64,000 nt of DNA from Microbacterium sp. (GTDB lineage: Bacteria > Actinomycetota > Actinomycetes > Actinomycetales > Microbacteriaceae): the NCBI RefSeq assembly GCF_031178445.1, contig NZ_JAPSIY010000005.1, positions 248,001 through 312,000 on the forward strand, read 5' to 3'. Both the position numbers and the translations under genes were made by a program. The notes under the pieces were generated by a model. The model had not been told where the DNA came from. It saw only the letters and a program-made list of their open reading frames with translations, and searched no databases. This document shows positions 1 through 8,884 of the stretch, in pieces. Within the stretch, counting starts at the first letter, position 1, and every line of letters starts with the position of its first letter.

Positions 1-455
1 TCGAAGATGCGGCGCAGCTGTCCTTCGCTGTACTCGGCCAGGATCTGCGCAGCCGTCGTGCCCTTGGTCTGGTCCATCCGCATGTCCAGCGGAGCGTCCT
101 TGGAGTACGCGAAACCGCGGTCGGCCTCATCGAGCTGCAGCGACGAGACGCCGAGATCGAACAGGATCGCCGAGGCGCCCTGAGCATGCAGTCCGATCTC
201 GTCGTAGACGGTGTGCACCAGGGTGACCCGGTCACCGAAGGGTGCCAGCCTCTCCCCCGCGATGCGCAGCGCATCGGTGTCGCGATCGAGTCCGATGAGC
301 CGGATCGCCGGGAAACGCTCGAGGAAGGCTTCGGAGTGCCCGCCCATACCGAGCGTGGCGTCGACGAGCACGGCGCCGTCGTGCTCGAGCGCAGGCGCCA
401 GCAGCTCGATACAGCGATCGAGCAGGACGGGGGTGTGGATGTCGCGGAGGTTCAT
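1..455 (-). CDS. rsmH: 16S rRNA m4C1402 methyltransferase RsmH (MraW), 3' part outside window
   Basis: SAM-dependent N4-methylation of C1402 in the 16S rRNA decoding centre. The first 151 residues are visible and start [12 protein letters not shown]. They carry the SAM-binding segment [14 protein letters not shown] near residues 32-45, [10 protein letters not shown], and the family signature [16 protein letters not shown] near residue 113. The ATG complement is at 453-455. The reading frame runs off the left edge, so the gene is incomplete only because of the window. It lies about 100 bp downstream of mraZ on the same strand, the usual head of a dcw division/cell-wall cluster, so ftsL, ftsI and mur genes are expected beyond the edge. 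Confidence 0.95.
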   Translation of the reverse strand, partial: MNLRDIHTPVLLDRCIELLAPALEHDGAVLVDATLGMGGHSEAFLERFPAIRLIGLDRDTDALRIAGERLAPFGDRVTLVHTVYDEIGLHAQGASAILFDLGVSSLQLDEADRGFAYSKDAPLDMRMDQTKGTTAAQILAEYSEGQLRRIF

Positions 456-552
456 GATCTTCTTCCCGTGACCGCCGGCTCTGATTCCTCTCCGCTCGAC
501 CCGGCACCGGGGAAGTGTGTCGGGGCGGAGCGGCGAGGCATCACAGCCGTGG

Positions 553-984
553 TCAGAACAATCCGGGAATCACCTCCTGCTCCAGATCTGCGTACGTGGA
601 CTCATTGCTCTCCAGATATGCGTTCCATGCGGACGCATCCCAGATCTCGGCGTGGGCGCCGACTCCTGTGACGACCAGCTCCTTCTCGAGACCGGCGTAC
701 TGACGCAGGTGCCCGGGAATCGTGATCCGGTTCTGGCTGTCGGGCATCTCGGCGCTGGCGCCGGAGAGGAACAGCCGCAGGAAGTCACGGGCCTGCTTGT
801 TGCTCAGGGGCGCCTGGCGGATGCGGTCGTGCATCGCCTCGAACTCAGCCGTGCTGAACACGTAGAGACAGCGCTCCTGGCCGCGAGTGACCACGATGCC
901 GCCGGCGAGATCCTCGCGGAACTTCGCGGGGAGGATGACCCTCCCCTTGTCGTCCAGCTTCGGAGTATGCGTCCCCAGCAACAT
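553..984 (-). CDS. mraZ: Transcriptional regulator MraZ
   Basis: DNA-binding regulator of the division and cell-wall cluster; family members form rings and bind short direct repeats before their own gene. 143 residues, the normal length. Two SpoVT/AbrB half-domains are visible: [13 protein letters not shown] near residues 10-22 and [16 protein letters not shown] near 82-97. It is first in the operon with rsmH. Autoregulation is likely because three GTGGAG-type repeats with a 10-bp period lie 40-65 bp before the start. Confidence 0.96.
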   Translation of the reverse strand: MLLGTHTPKLDDKGRVILPAKFREDLAGGIVVTRGQERCLYVFSTAEFEAMHDRIRQAPLSNKQARDFLRLFLSGASAEMPDSQNRITIPGHLRQYAGLEKELVVTGVGAHAEIWDASAWNAYLESNESTYADLEQEVIPGLF

Positions 985-1024
985 CGGCCATCACCCCCAT
1001 TCGTTCCGGCCAACTCGAGGTGCG

Positions 1025-1050
1025 CACCACTTTACTCCACTTCCCTCCAC
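1025..1050 (-). promoter_or_regulatory. MraZ operator: three 10-bp-period GTGG repeats
   Basis: Read on the minus strand: AAAGTGGAGG, GAAGTGGAGT, AAAGTGGTGC. CTCCAC occurs on the plus strand at 1045-1050 and 1035-1040, with a third partial copy CCAC at 1027-1030. The exact 10-bp period and the AAAGTGG core match the direct-repeat operators known for MraZ. Placement directly before mraZ supports autoregulation. Confidence 0.8.
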
Positions 1051-1107
1051 TTTCCTACGCTCATTTGTGCGTCTCCGAGCCGATCGTCAGCTTCGGAAGA
1101 CGCAGAA

Positions 1108-1135
1108 CCCCCGTGATCTCGCGGAATCACGGGGG
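1108..1135. terminator. Perfect hairpin between DUF3040 gene and mraZ
   Basis: CCCCCGTGAT at 1108-1117 pairs with ATCACGGGGG at 1126-1135 around an 8-base loop. There is no clear U-tract on either strand. It may be a second insulating terminator for leftward transcription from the DUF3040 gene, or a structured element of the mraZ leader region. Confidence 0.45.
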
Positions 1136-1172
1136 TGGAGGGCAGGTGGAGGCTGGTGGAGGAGAAGTGGAG
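1135..1172 (+). repeat. Four GTGGAG repeats on the opposite strand upstream of mraZ
   Basis: GTGGAG occurs at 1135-1140, 1146-1151, 1156-1161 and 1167-1172, so the spacings are 11, 10 and 11 bp. The hexamer is the same as in the mraZ operator but runs on the other strand, about 85 bp further upstream. It may be a second MraZ array; the function is inferred. Confidence 0.6.
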
Positions 1173-1197
1173 GATACAGCCGGCGAAGGGGGTTAAC

Positions 1198-1232
1198 GAA
1201 AAAGCGAACCCGGATGCTGTGCATCCGGGTTC
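1198..1232 (-). terminator. Intrinsic terminator of the DUF3040 gene
   Basis: GAACCCGGATGC and GCATCCGGGTTC (1206-1217 and 1221-1232) form a perfect 12-bp stem with a 3-base loop. On the minus strand it is followed by GCTTTTTCG. It lies 23 bp after the stop codon of the DUF3040 gene. Confidence 0.9.
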
Positions 1233-1254
1233 GAGAGTTCAGCCGACGGCTGTG

Positions 1255-1641
1255 TCAGCGCTCTTCCTGGCGCCGGTCCCATCGGTCGTTCATGCGATCC
1301 ATGAAAGAGGCGTCTCGTGAGCGCGGAGTGCGATTCGCGGATCTGGGGGCTGCCCCCGGGTCGCGGCGCACCGGAGTGAAGGCGAGCATCGCGCCACCCA
1401 GCATGGCGAGGAAGGCGACGACGCCGATCACGATGCTCCAGACGGGGCCGATCTGACCCCCGGACGCGACGGCGGCGATGAGCCCGCCGATGCCGACCAG
1501 CAGCAGGAGGGCTCCGTACACGAGATTCCGGTAGCTCAGCGCGCGGTCACCTGACGGTGCCGTCACCACGTCGGCATCATTCTTGAGGAGATGGCGTTCC
1601 ATCTCGTCGAGCAGTCGCTGCTCCTGTTCGGAAAGAGGCAT
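1255..1641 (-). CDS. DUF3040 small membrane protein
   Basis: 128 residues starting MPLSEQEQRLLDEMERHL, the acidic helical opening typical of DUF3040 proteins of actinobacteria. Two transmembrane segments follow near residues 42-62 and 67-87, then a basic tail. In-frame starts six bases and further upstream exist; ATG 1641 is chosen because the GGGG run then sits at Shine-Dalgarno distance. The gene is divergent from the polyprenyl synthase and has its own terminator. DUF3040 has no established biochemical role; its frequent position beside mraZ suggests an envelope link. Confidence 0.88.
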   Translation of the reverse strand: MPLSEQEQRLLDEMERHLLKNDADVVTAPSGDRALSYRNLVYGALLLLVGIGGLIAAVASGGQIGPVWSIVIGVVAFLAMLGGAMLAFTPVRRDPGAAPRSANRTPRSRDASFMDRMNDRWDRRQEER

Positions 1642-1737
1642 TTCCATCCCCCTATGGTCGGTCAATCCAGTCTACTCTCGCGGGAGGGCGGGCGGCTAGC
1701 CGATCACCCTCAGGTTCCTGCATCTAGGCTGAGAATC

Positions 1738-2811
1738 GTGCCCTCTTCACACGTGGCAGACGCCGTCGCCGCCCGCCTCGACGTCTTCATCGCCCGAATC
1801 CTCGACGGCAGCACGGAGTACGGCCCAGACGCCACCCTGTTCCTCGACGCGGCGGCAGCCACTCTGCACGGAGGCAAGCGTCTGCGGGCACGGTTCTGCC
1901 ACGCCGGCTGGCTCGCCGCCGGAGGACCGGAGCACGGCACCGACGCCCTCTGGGGACTCGGCGCGGCTCTCGAGGTCTTCCAGTCCGCCGCGCTCGTGCA
2001 CGACGACCTGATCGACAATTCGGACACCCGCCGAGGACGCCCCGCCGCGCACAGGGCGCTGGAGTCGCTTCACCGCGATGCCGGGTGGCAGGGGGATGCG
2101 GAGTCGTTCGGCCGATCCTCGGCGGTGCTGCTCGGCGACCTGCTGGTGGCCTGGAGCGACGACATGCTCGAGGCGGCGCTCGCGGAGCATCCCCACGCCG
2201 CCATGACACGTGAGGAATACGCCCGGATGCGGCGCGACGTGACCGTGGGGCAGATGCTCGACATCACCGAGGAGTCCGCGTGGAGCACGGCCCCGGCGGA
2301 CACGCTGCTCGACCGCGCGCTGCGGGTCGCCTCTTTCAAGTCCGCCAGATACAGCGTCGAGCAGCCGCTGGTGCTCGGCGCGTCGCTCGCCGGCGCCGAC
2401 CCGGCGACTCTGGCTGCACTGCGCGGGTTCGGGCACCCGGTCGGCATGGCTTTTCAGCTGCGCGACGATGTCCTCGGAGTCTTCGGCGACCCCGCGGTGA
2501 CAGGCAAGCCGGCCGGCGACGATCTGCGCGAGGGTAAGCGCACTGCGCTCATCGCGATCGCGCGCGGTCGCCTCTCCGACGCTGATCGAGCGACTCTGGA
2601 CGCCGCGATCGGCGACGCAGGGCTCTCCCCCACCGAGGTCACCGCGCTGCAACAGCTCGTGCGCGACACCGGCGCCCTCGAGCGCGTGGAGGAGATGATC
2701 GACGACTACAGCGCCCAGGCCGAGACGGCGCTCACCGGATCGGCACTGAGCGGGACGGCGATCGATCAGCTGCGCGAGCTCGCATCGGCGGCCGTGGCCC
2801 GCCGAGCCTGA
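1738..2811 (+). CDS. Polyprenyl diphosphate synthase
   Basis: Head-to-tail condensation of isopentenyl diphosphate onto an allylic diphosphate to make a GGPP-type or longer chain. 357 residues. The first Asp-rich motif is in LVHDDLIDNSDTRRGRP and the second in QLRDDVLGVFGD, each with its downstream basic residues. Start GTG 1738 is preceded by TAGGCT seven bases upstream, suggesting a leaderless transcript. It occupies the place of Mycobacterium idsA2 beside the Rv2175c-like gene. Chain length cannot be read reliably from sequence alone. Confidence 0.93.
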   Translation: MPSSHVADAVAARLDVFIARILDGSTEYGPDATLFLDAAAATLHGGKRLRARFCHAGWLAAGGPEHGTDALWGLGAALEVFQSAALVHDDLIDNSDTRRGRPAAHRALESLHRDAGWQGDAESFGRSSAVLLGDLLVAWSDDMLEAALAEHPHAAMTREEYARMRRDVTVGQMLDITEESAWSTAPADTLLDRALRVASFKSARYSVEQPLVLGASLAGADPATLAALRGFGHPVGMAFQLRDDVLGVFGDPAVTGKPAGDDLREGKRTALIAIARGRLSDADRATLDAAIGDAGLSPTEVTALQQLVRDTGALERVEEMIDDYSAQAETALTGSALSGTAIDQLRELASAAVARRA

Positions 2812-2850
2812 CGCGGCACCGGAGGGCGGTCGGCCACCGTCAGACGCAGC

Positions 2851-3195
2851 TCATGCGAGCGTGCGCGCGACGCGACGGACCTCGCTCTTGTGACCGTCCA
2901 GCAGTGCGGCGATGGGAGTGCGCCCGAGCGACTCCTCCTCGGCGAGCATCCAGTCGATCACTTCGTCGTCGGTGAACCCGGCATCCTGCAGCGCGATGAC
3001 GGTGCCGCGCAGCGATGACAGCGGCCGTCCGTCCACGATGAAGATCGCCGGCACCGCCAGGGCACCGCTGCGACGCGAACCGACCAGGTGCCGATCATCG
3101 AGCAGGCGGCGCACGCGCCCCGGCGTCTCGCCGAGGACCTCGACCAGATCGGGGATCGTCAGCCAAGCAGTGGGTTCAGGGGCGTTCTCAGACAC
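2851..3195 (-). CDS. Rv2175c-like DNA-binding protein
   Basis: 114 residues with an N-terminal winged-helix/HTH segment (WLTIPDLVEVLGETPGRVRRLLDDRHL) followed by VPAIFIVDG and an all-alpha C-terminal part ending in a basic helix. It corresponds to Rv2175c, which in Mycobacterium binds DNA and is a substrate of the adjacent kinase PknL. Here too it lies near a PASTA kinase, convergent with the synthase and divergent from the LysM gene. The start is GTG at 3193-3195. DNA target unknown. Confidence 0.88.
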   Translation of the reverse strand: MSENAPEPTAWLTIPDLVEVLGETPGRVRRLLDDRHLVGSRRSGALAVPAIFIVDGRPLSSLRGTVIALQDAGFTDDEVIDWMLAEEESLGRTPIAALLDGHKSEVRRVARTLA

Positions 3196-3320
3196 ATCTC
3201 AACTATGACACCTGCCCGCCCGCGCCGTTTCATTCCCATCTGTCACACCAGCCACTTCTGTTGACAACTCTTTACTTCCGTGTCAGCGTGTCTTGAGTCG
3301 GAAAAGGGGGAGCGATTGAT

Positions 3321-4490
3321 ATGAGCACTCGGACCAGGCGCGCTCGCGCAGTGCAGCTGACCATGCCCGCCGCCGTGCTAGGAACGCTCGCCGCGGCCTT
3401 CACCGCCAGCCCCGCAGAGGCTCAGGAGCAACGGCCGACCGGCCTGGTGCCGGCCTCGACGCCACGTCCGGCCGTCGCTCCCCTGCACGTCGCCAGTGCG
3501 GCGACTGTGCGACCGACGGCAGCGCGACCCACGTCGTACACGGTCAAGCCGGGCGACACGGTCAGCAGCATCGCGTCGCGGCACGGGCTGCGCACCGTCG
3601 ATGTGCTGAGCTGGAACGGGCTCGGCTGGCGATCCGTGATCTACCCGGGTCAGAAGCTTCGACTCGCTGCTTCCGCCACTACCCCTACCCCCGCTCCGAA
3701 GCCGGCGTCTTCGACCAGTCCGGCCGCACAGACGCACACCGTCGTCCGCGGCGACACCGTCTACGCGATCGCGCGGAAATACAAGACGACGGTGGCCGCC
3801 ATCGTCGCCGCCAACCGACTCGGGGCCGCCGCGGTCATCCACCCTGGACAGAAGCTCAAGGTGGGCGCCGCGCCGGCGATGCAGCCCGTCCCGGCCTCGA
3901 CCTCCTCCCCCACCAAGGCGAAATCGCACACGGTGGTGGCCGGCGACACCCTGTTCGCCATCGCGAAGAAGTACGGCACCACGGTGGCGAACCTGCTCGC
4001 AGCCAACGGGCTCGGCAACGGCAGCATCATCTATCCCGGTCAGACGCTCAAGCTGGCCGCGCCGAACGGGCAGCGATTCGCCGCGCTCGACTCCACCCAG
4101 AGGGCGCACGCCGCCCACATCATCCGGGTCGGACGCGAGCTCGGCGTCCCCGACCGCGGCATCGCCATCGCTCTCGCCACAGCCATGGTCGAATCGTCCA
4201 TGCGCAATCTGAATCACGGCGACCGCGATTCGCTCGGCCTGTTCCAGCAGCGGCCCAGTCAGGGCTGGGGCACCCGCGCACAGATCACCGACGCCGACCG
4301 CAGCATCCGTGTGTTCTACGGTGGCCCGAAGGATCCGAACGGCGCGAACACCCGCGGCCTGCTCGACATCCCCGGCTGGCAGAAAAAGCGTTTCACCGAC
4401 GCTGCACAGGCCGTGCAGATCTCGGCCTTCCCCGAGCGCTACGGTCAGTGGGAGCAGCAAGCACACCAGTGGCTCGCCACGCTGCGTTGA
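3321..4490 (+). CDS. Secreted three-LysM protein with lytic-transglycosylase-like C-terminus
   Basis: 389 residues. A basic, hydrophobic signal peptide ends near ASPAEA (about residue 35). Three LysM modules follow near residues 72-116, 136-180 and 200-245, separated by Pro/Ser/Thr linkers and each ending PGQ-x-L. The C-terminal 140 residues contain GRELGVPDRGIAIALATAMVES and GLFQQRPSQGWG, a pattern of goose-lysozyme or SLT-like peptidoglycan hydrolases, with the Glu of MVES as candidate catalytic acid. SD GGGGGAG precedes ATG 3321. Probably a cell-wall hydrolase anchored by LysM; its place before the PASTA kinase fits cell-wall control. Confidence 0.88.
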   Translation: MSTRTRRARAVQLTMPAAVLGTLAAAFTASPAEAQEQRPTGLVPASTPRPAVAPLHVASAATVRPTAARPTSYTVKPGDTVSSIASRHGLRTVDVLSWNGLGWRSVIYPGQKLRLAASATTPTPAPKPASSTSPAAQTHTVVRGDTVYAIARKYKTTVAAIVAANRLGAAAVIHPGQKLKVGAAPAMQPVPASTSSPTKAKSHTVVAGDTLFAIAKKYGTTVANLLAANGLGNGSIIYPGQTLKLAAPNGQRFAALDSTQRAHAAHIIRVGRELGVPDRGIAIALATAMVESSMRNLNHGDRDSLGLFQQRPSQGWGTRAQITDADRSIRVFYGGPKDPNGANTRGLLDIPGWQKKRFTDAAQAVQISAFPERYGQWEQQAHQWLATLR

Positions 4491-4581
4491 CACGCCTGAC
4501 GCGCGGATCCGTCACCGGATCGCAACTTTGCGGGGTGAGCCGTTGCCCGGCCTCACAGCCTGACCTTCATAGACTTTGTCT

Positions 4582-6534
4582 GTGACGACCAACCAGCAGG
4601 CCGACCCCCTCATCGGGCGGCTTGTCGACGGTCGGTACCGGGTACGCGCCCGCATCGCCCGCGGCGGGATGGCGACGGTGTACGTCGCCACCGACATGCG
4701 GCTGGAGCGTCGTATCGCGCTCAAGGTGATGCACGCGCACCTCAGCGATGACTCCGCGTTCCAGAGCCGCTTCATCCAGGAGGCGCGCGCAGCGGCGAGG
4801 CTCGCCGACCCGCACGTCGTCAACGTGTTCGACCAGGGCCAGGACGGCGAACTCGCCTACCTGGTGATGGAGTACCTGCCTGGAATCACACTGCGCGAGC
4901 TGCTGCGCGAGCAGAAGCGGCTCACGGTGGCGCAGACCATCACGATCATGGACGCGATCCTCTCAGGGCTCGCCGCTGCGCACCGCGCCGCGATCGTTCA
5001 TCGTGACGTGAAGCCCGAGAACGTGCTGCTCGCCGAGGACGGCCGCATCAAGATCGGCGACTTCGGCCTGGCCCGCGCGACCACTGCGAACACCGCGACC
5101 GGCGCTCAGCTGCTCGGCACCATCGCCTACCTCGCCCCCGAGCTCGTCACCCGCGGGACGGCGGACGCACGAAGCGACATCTACGCCCTGGGAATCATGC
5201 TCTACGAGATGCTGGTCGGCGAGCAGCCGTACAAGGGCGAGCAACCGATGCAGATCGCGTTCCAGCACGCCACCGAGCAGGTGCCCCGACCGAGCGTGCG
5301 CAATCCCGGAGTGCCCGAGCAGCTCGATGAGCTGGTGCTGTGGGCGACCGAGAAGTCCCCCGAAGAGCGCCCGACGGATGCTCAGGTGATGCTCGACAGG
5401 CTGCGCGAGATCGAACGGGAACTGGGCGTGACCCCGGTGACCACCGCCGCGACCGCGCAGATCCAGGAGCACGATTCCGGCGCGGTGACGAAGATCCTCC
5501 CCGGCGCCCCTGTGGCCACGCTGGGCACCGACGAGATCACCGCGCCCACCCCCGACAACGCAACCCTCCTTCGGCGCCGCACATCACGACGGCGCGCACG
5601 CGGGAGCTTCCTGCTCTCTCTCGTCCTGCTTCTCGCCGTCGTCGCCGGCGGGGTGGGGTGGTGGTTCGGCTCCGGACCCGGCTCGCTGATCCCCGTGCCC
5701 GCGGTGGTGGGCCAGACCTTCGAAGACGCGTCTGCGGCGCTCAGCGCGGAGGGATTCACGCCCGAGCGGGCCGCGCAGTCGTCGACGGTCATCGACGCCG
5801 GCCGCGTGATCAGCGTCGAACCGGGCGAGGGCGAGCGGATCGAACCCGAGAGCACGGTCACCCTGGTGGTGTCGACAGGGCCGGCCGAGCACACGCTCGA
5901 GAAGCTCAGCGGGCAGAGCGTCGACGCGGTGCGCAGCATCCTCGCCGCGAACAATCTCCGGGTCGACGAGGATGCCGAGGAGTACTTCTCCGACCTCGAC
6001 GACGGTCTGGTGATCAACGTGCGGATCACGCCGCGCGCCGGTGGCGATGCGTACGGCTGCGCGGACGGCTGCGACGTCTTCGAGGACGACGCGGCGACGA
6101 TCCAGCGATCGCTCGGGCCTGTTCCGGGCGTGGCGGGGAAGTCCGTCGACGAGGCGGTGCGGATCCTCGAGGACGCACGTCTGAAGGTCGCCGACGAACG
6201 CCCCGAGGAGTGGAGCGACAGCGTCGCCAAGGGCCTCGTGATCTGGCAGACCTCCGAGCGGCAGGGCGGTGGCCTGTGGCGACCGGGCGACACGATCACG
6301 ATCGCCGTGTCGAAGGGCCCGCAGCCGCTGCCCATACCGGACGTCAAGGGCATGAGCATCCGCGAGGCAGTCGATGAGCTCACCGAGGCGGGTTTCAAGG
6401 TGAACGCCAACATCGAGGATGCCGAGCTGCCGCTCGGCGGCAAGTACTGGGACATCTATCGGGTGCGCAGCTATTCGCCTGAAGGCACCGCTCCCCGCGG
6501 CGCCACCATCACCCTGACGCCGACCCTGTTCTGA
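4582..6534 (+). CDS. pknL: PASTA-domain serine/threonine kinase (PknL type)
   Basis: 650 residues. The cytosolic kinase domain (about 10-270) has the Gly-rich loop ARGGMATVY, ALKVM lysine, HRDVKPENVLL catalytic loop, DFGLA and the HSD-like ARSDIYALG segment. One transmembrane helix lies near 348-368 (LLSLVLLLAVVAGGVGWWFG). Outside the membrane are four PASTA repeats, which bind muropeptides or lipid II in this family. GTG 4582 is chosen because TAGACT (4570-4575) stands exactly six bases before it and no SD is visible, suggesting a leaderless mRNA. Synteny with Rv2175c and DAHP synthase supports PknL. Likely substrates here include the Rv2175c homologue and GarA. Confidence 0.94.
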   Translation: MTTNQQADPLIGRLVDGRYRVRARIARGGMATVYVATDMRLERRIALKVMHAHLSDDSAFQSRFIQEARAAARLADPHVVNVFDQGQDGELAYLVMEYLPGITLRELLREQKRLTVAQTITIMDAILSGLAAAHRAAIVHRDVKPENVLLAEDGRIKIGDFGLARATTANTATGAQLLGTIAYLAPELVTRGTADARSDIYALGIMLYEMLVGEQPYKGEQPMQIAFQHATEQVPRPSVRNPGVPEQLDELVLWATEKSPEERPTDAQVMLDRLREIERELGVTPVTTAATAQIQEHDSGAVTKILPGAPVATLGTDEITAPTPDNATLLRRRTSRRRARGSFLLSLVLLLAVVAGGVGWWFGSGPGSLIPVPAVVGQTFEDASAALSAEGFTPERAAQSSTVIDAGRVISVEPGEGERIEPESTVTLVVSTGPAEHTLEKLSGQSVDAVRSILAANNLRVDEDAEEYFSDLDDGLVINVRITPRAGGDAYGCADGCDVFEDDAATIQRSLGPVPGVAGKSVDEAVRILEDARLKVADERPEEWSDSVAKGLVIWQTSERQGGGLWRPGDTITIAVSKGPQPLPIPDVKGMSIREAVDELTEAGFKVNANIEDAELPLGGKYWDIYRVRSYSPEGTAPRGATITLTPTLF

Positions 6535-6608
6535 TCGGCGGCGCCTCGTTCGACGGCTCGTCCAGACCGAACGCCCGCTGCGCCTCCGGTCGAGGCGCCG
6601 GCAGACGG

Positions 6609-6641
6609 CAGCGGCCGCCCGTCACTGACGAGCGGCCGCTG
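6609..6641. terminator. Bidirectional terminator between pknL and aroG
   Basis: CAGCGGCCGC (6609-6618) and GCGGCCGCTG (6632-6641) form a 10-bp stem between two convergent genes. Confidence 0.75.
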
Positions 6642-6657
6642 CGGAACAGACTGACGT

Positions 6658-7995
6658 TCAGCGCTTCTCGAGCTCTTCTGCCACGAGGAACGCGAGCTCC
6701 AGGCTCTGCATGTGGTTCAGTCGCGGGTCGCACAGGCTTTCGTAGCGCGTCGCGAGGCCGGCCTCGTCGATCTGCTCCGACCCGCCGAGGCACTCGGTGA
6801 CGTCGTCGCCGGTGAGTTCGACGTGGATGCCCCCCGGGAACGTGCCGACGGCGCGGTGCGCCTCGAAGAACCCGCGCACCTCGTCGACCACGTCGTCGAA
6901 GCGTCGGGTCTTGTACCCGGTCGGGGTGGTGATGCCGTTGCCGTGCATCGGATCGGTGACCCACAGCGGCGTCGCGCCGGAGTCCTTGACCGCCTCCAGC
7001 AGCGGCGGCAGGGCGTCGCGGATCTTGCCTGCACCCATCCTGGTGATGAACGTCAACCTGCCGGGTTCGCGCTCGGGGTCGAGCTTGTCGATCAGAGCGA
7101 GAGCGGTCTCCGGCGTCATCGACGGTCCGAGCTTCACTCCGATGGGATTGCGGATCTTCGAGAAGTAGTCGACATGCGCGCCGTCGAGCTCTCGGGTGCG
7201 CTCACCGATCCAGAGGAAGTGCGCCGACGTGTTGTAGGGCGTCCCCGTGCGCGAGTCGATGCGCGTCATCGGGCGCTCGTAGTCCATCAGCAGGCCCTCG
7301 TGGCCGGTGTAGAACTCGACGCGCTTGAGCTCGTCGAAGTCTGCCCCTGCGGCCTCCATGAACTTGATGGCCCGGTCGATCTCGGCCGCCATCCGTTCGT
7401 AGCGCTGGTTGGCCGGGTTCTGCGCGAACCCCCTGTTCCAGGAGTGCACCTCGCGCAGGTCCGCGAATCCGCCCTGGGTGAAGGCGCGGATCAGGTTCAG
7501 CGTCGAGGACGCCATGTGGTAGCCCTGCAGCAGCCTGCCCGGGTCCGCCTGTCGTGACTGTTCCGTGAAGTCGTAGCCGTTCACGATGTCGCCCCGGTAG
7601 GCGGGCAGCGTGACGTCGCCCCGCGTCTCGGTGTCGCTGGAGCGCGGCTTGGCGAACTGGCCGGCCATCCGGCCCATCTTCACCACGGGCATCGAGGCCC
7701 CATAGGTGAGCACCACGGCCATCTGCAGCACCGTCTTGATCCGGTTGCGGATCTGATCGGCGGTCGCGCCGGCGAAGGTCTCGGCGCAGTCCCCACCCTG
7801 CAGCAGGAAGGCGTTACCGGATGCGGCACGCGCCAAGCGCTCGCGCAGGTTGTCCACCTCACCGGCGAACACCAGAGGCGGAAGGGTCGAGATCTGCACA
7901 GCCACCTCGGCCACGCGATCGGCGTCCGGCCACGTCGGCTGCTGCTTGATGGGAAGGGATCGCCACGCGTCGAGGTCGGGGTGCGAGGGAAGCAT
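6658..7995 (-). CDS. aroG: Class II 3-deoxy-7-phosphoheptulonate synthase
   Basis: First step of the shikimate pathway: phosphoenolpyruvate plus erythrose 4-phosphate to DAHP. 445 residues, full length for the plant-like class II family. Visible signatures are FLLQGGDCAETF, VKMGRMAGQFAKPRS, GHEGLLMDYE, IRNPIGVKLGPSMTPE and WVTDPMHGNGI. ATG 7995 is preceded by TAAGCT exactly six bases upstream (8002-8007 on the minus strand), suggesting leaderless transcription. It is convergent with pknL, as in Rv2176-Rv2178c. Feedback by aromatic amino acids is known for the class but not visible here. Confidence 0.96.
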   Translation of the reverse strand: MLPSHPDLDAWRSLPIKQQPTWPDADRVAEVAVQISTLPPLVFAGEVDNLRERLARAASGNAFLLQGGDCAETFAGATADQIRNRIKTVLQMAVVLTYGASMPVVKMGRMAGQFAKPRSSDTETRGDVTLPAYRGDIVNGYDFTEQSRQADPGRLLQGYHMASSTLNLIRAFTQGGFADLREVHSWNRGFAQNPANQRYERMAAEIDRAIKFMEAAGADFDELKRVEFYTGHEGLLMDYERPMTRIDSRTGTPYNTSAHFLWIGERTRELDGAHVDYFSKIRNPIGVKLGPSMTPETALALIDKLDPEREPGRLTFITRMGAGKIRDALPPLLEAVKDSGATPLWVTDPMHGNGITTPTGYKTRRFDDVVDEVRGFFEAHRAVGTFPGGIHVELTGDDVTECLGGSEQIDEAGLATRYESLCDPRLNHMQSLELAFLVAEELEKR

Positions 7996-8068
7996 CCCCT
8001 CAGCTTAGTGGTCGAGCCGGAGCCCCGACCGCGGTGTGACGTCCGCCCCGCAAGCGCGTGGGACGGGC

Positions 8069-8767
8069 TCAGCTGCGCGCGGCGGGCTTCGCGGGGAGAC
8101 GGTTCTTCACGCTCGACGCGTACACGTCGTCATAGCGCTGCCCACCCAGCCTCTGCAGCGCGATCATGATCTCGTCGGTGACGCTGCGGAGGATGTAGCG
8201 GTCGTTCTCCATGCCGGCATACCGGGAGAAGTCGAGCGGCTCACCGATGACGACGCCCACGCGCATCACGTTCGGGATACGCCGGCCGATGGGCATCGCC
8301 GTGTCGGTGTCGACCATGATCACCGGGATCACCGGGACCTTGGCCTCCAGCGCCATCCGCGCGATGCCGGTGCGTCCGCGGTACAGCCTGCCGTCGGGGC
8401 TGCGGGTCCCCTCGGGATAGATGCCGAGCAGATCACCTCGGCCGAGCACCTGCAGCCCGGTGTTGAGGGACGCCTCCGACGCCTTTCCCCCCGAGCGATC
8501 GATAGGCAGCTGACCTGTGGCCTTCATGAAGAACTTCGTCGCCCAGCCCTTGATCCCACGGCCGGTGAAGTAATCGCTCTTGGCGAGGAAGGACATGGGG
8601 CGATCGATCATCAGCGGCAGGAAGATCGAGTCCGCGAAGGAGAGATGATTGCTCGCAAGAATGGCCGCGCCGCTGGCCGGGACGTTGTCTCGTCCCACAA
8701 CCCAGGGTCGGAAGATCGCCTTGATCAGGGGCCCGATCACGACGTACTTCATCAGCCAGTAGAACAT
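8069..8767 (-). CDS. 1-acyl-sn-glycerol-3-phosphate acyltransferase (PlsC family)
   Basis: Acyl transfer to lysophosphatidate or a related lipid acceptor at the membrane. 232 residues. The HX4D box is NHLSFAD near residue 40, block III EGTRSPDGRLYRGRTG near residue 119, and VPVIPVIMVDT follows. The N-terminal MFYWLMKYVVIGPLI is hydrophobic. It corresponds by position to Rv2182c, between DAHP synthase and the FadD15-like ligase. Divergent from the ligase by 117 bp. Confidence 0.92.
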   Translation of the reverse strand: MFYWLMKYVVIGPLIKAIFRPWVVGRDNVPASGAAILASNHLSFADSIFLPLMIDRPMSFLAKSDYFTGRGIKGWATKFFMKATGQLPIDRSGGKASEASLNTGLQVLGRGDLLGIYPEGTRSPDGRLYRGRTGIARMALEAKVPVIPVIMVDTDTAMPIGRRIPNVMRVGVVIGEPLDFSRYAGMENDRYILRSVTDEIMIALQRLGGQRYDDVYASSVKNRLPAKPAARS

Positions 8768-8884
8768 CGCCTCGCAGTCTAGCGCCGACCCCGGATCCGC
8801 GACCGAGTTTCATGTTATGTGCGACTGAATCCCATGGCCTAGACTCAGGTGAAAACCCGCCCGTCCGGTACCGAAGGAGCTGCC

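Noticed and set aside
4543..4548. TTGCCC as -35 of pknL
   Set aside because: 21 bp to the -10 is too long; only the -10 is reported.
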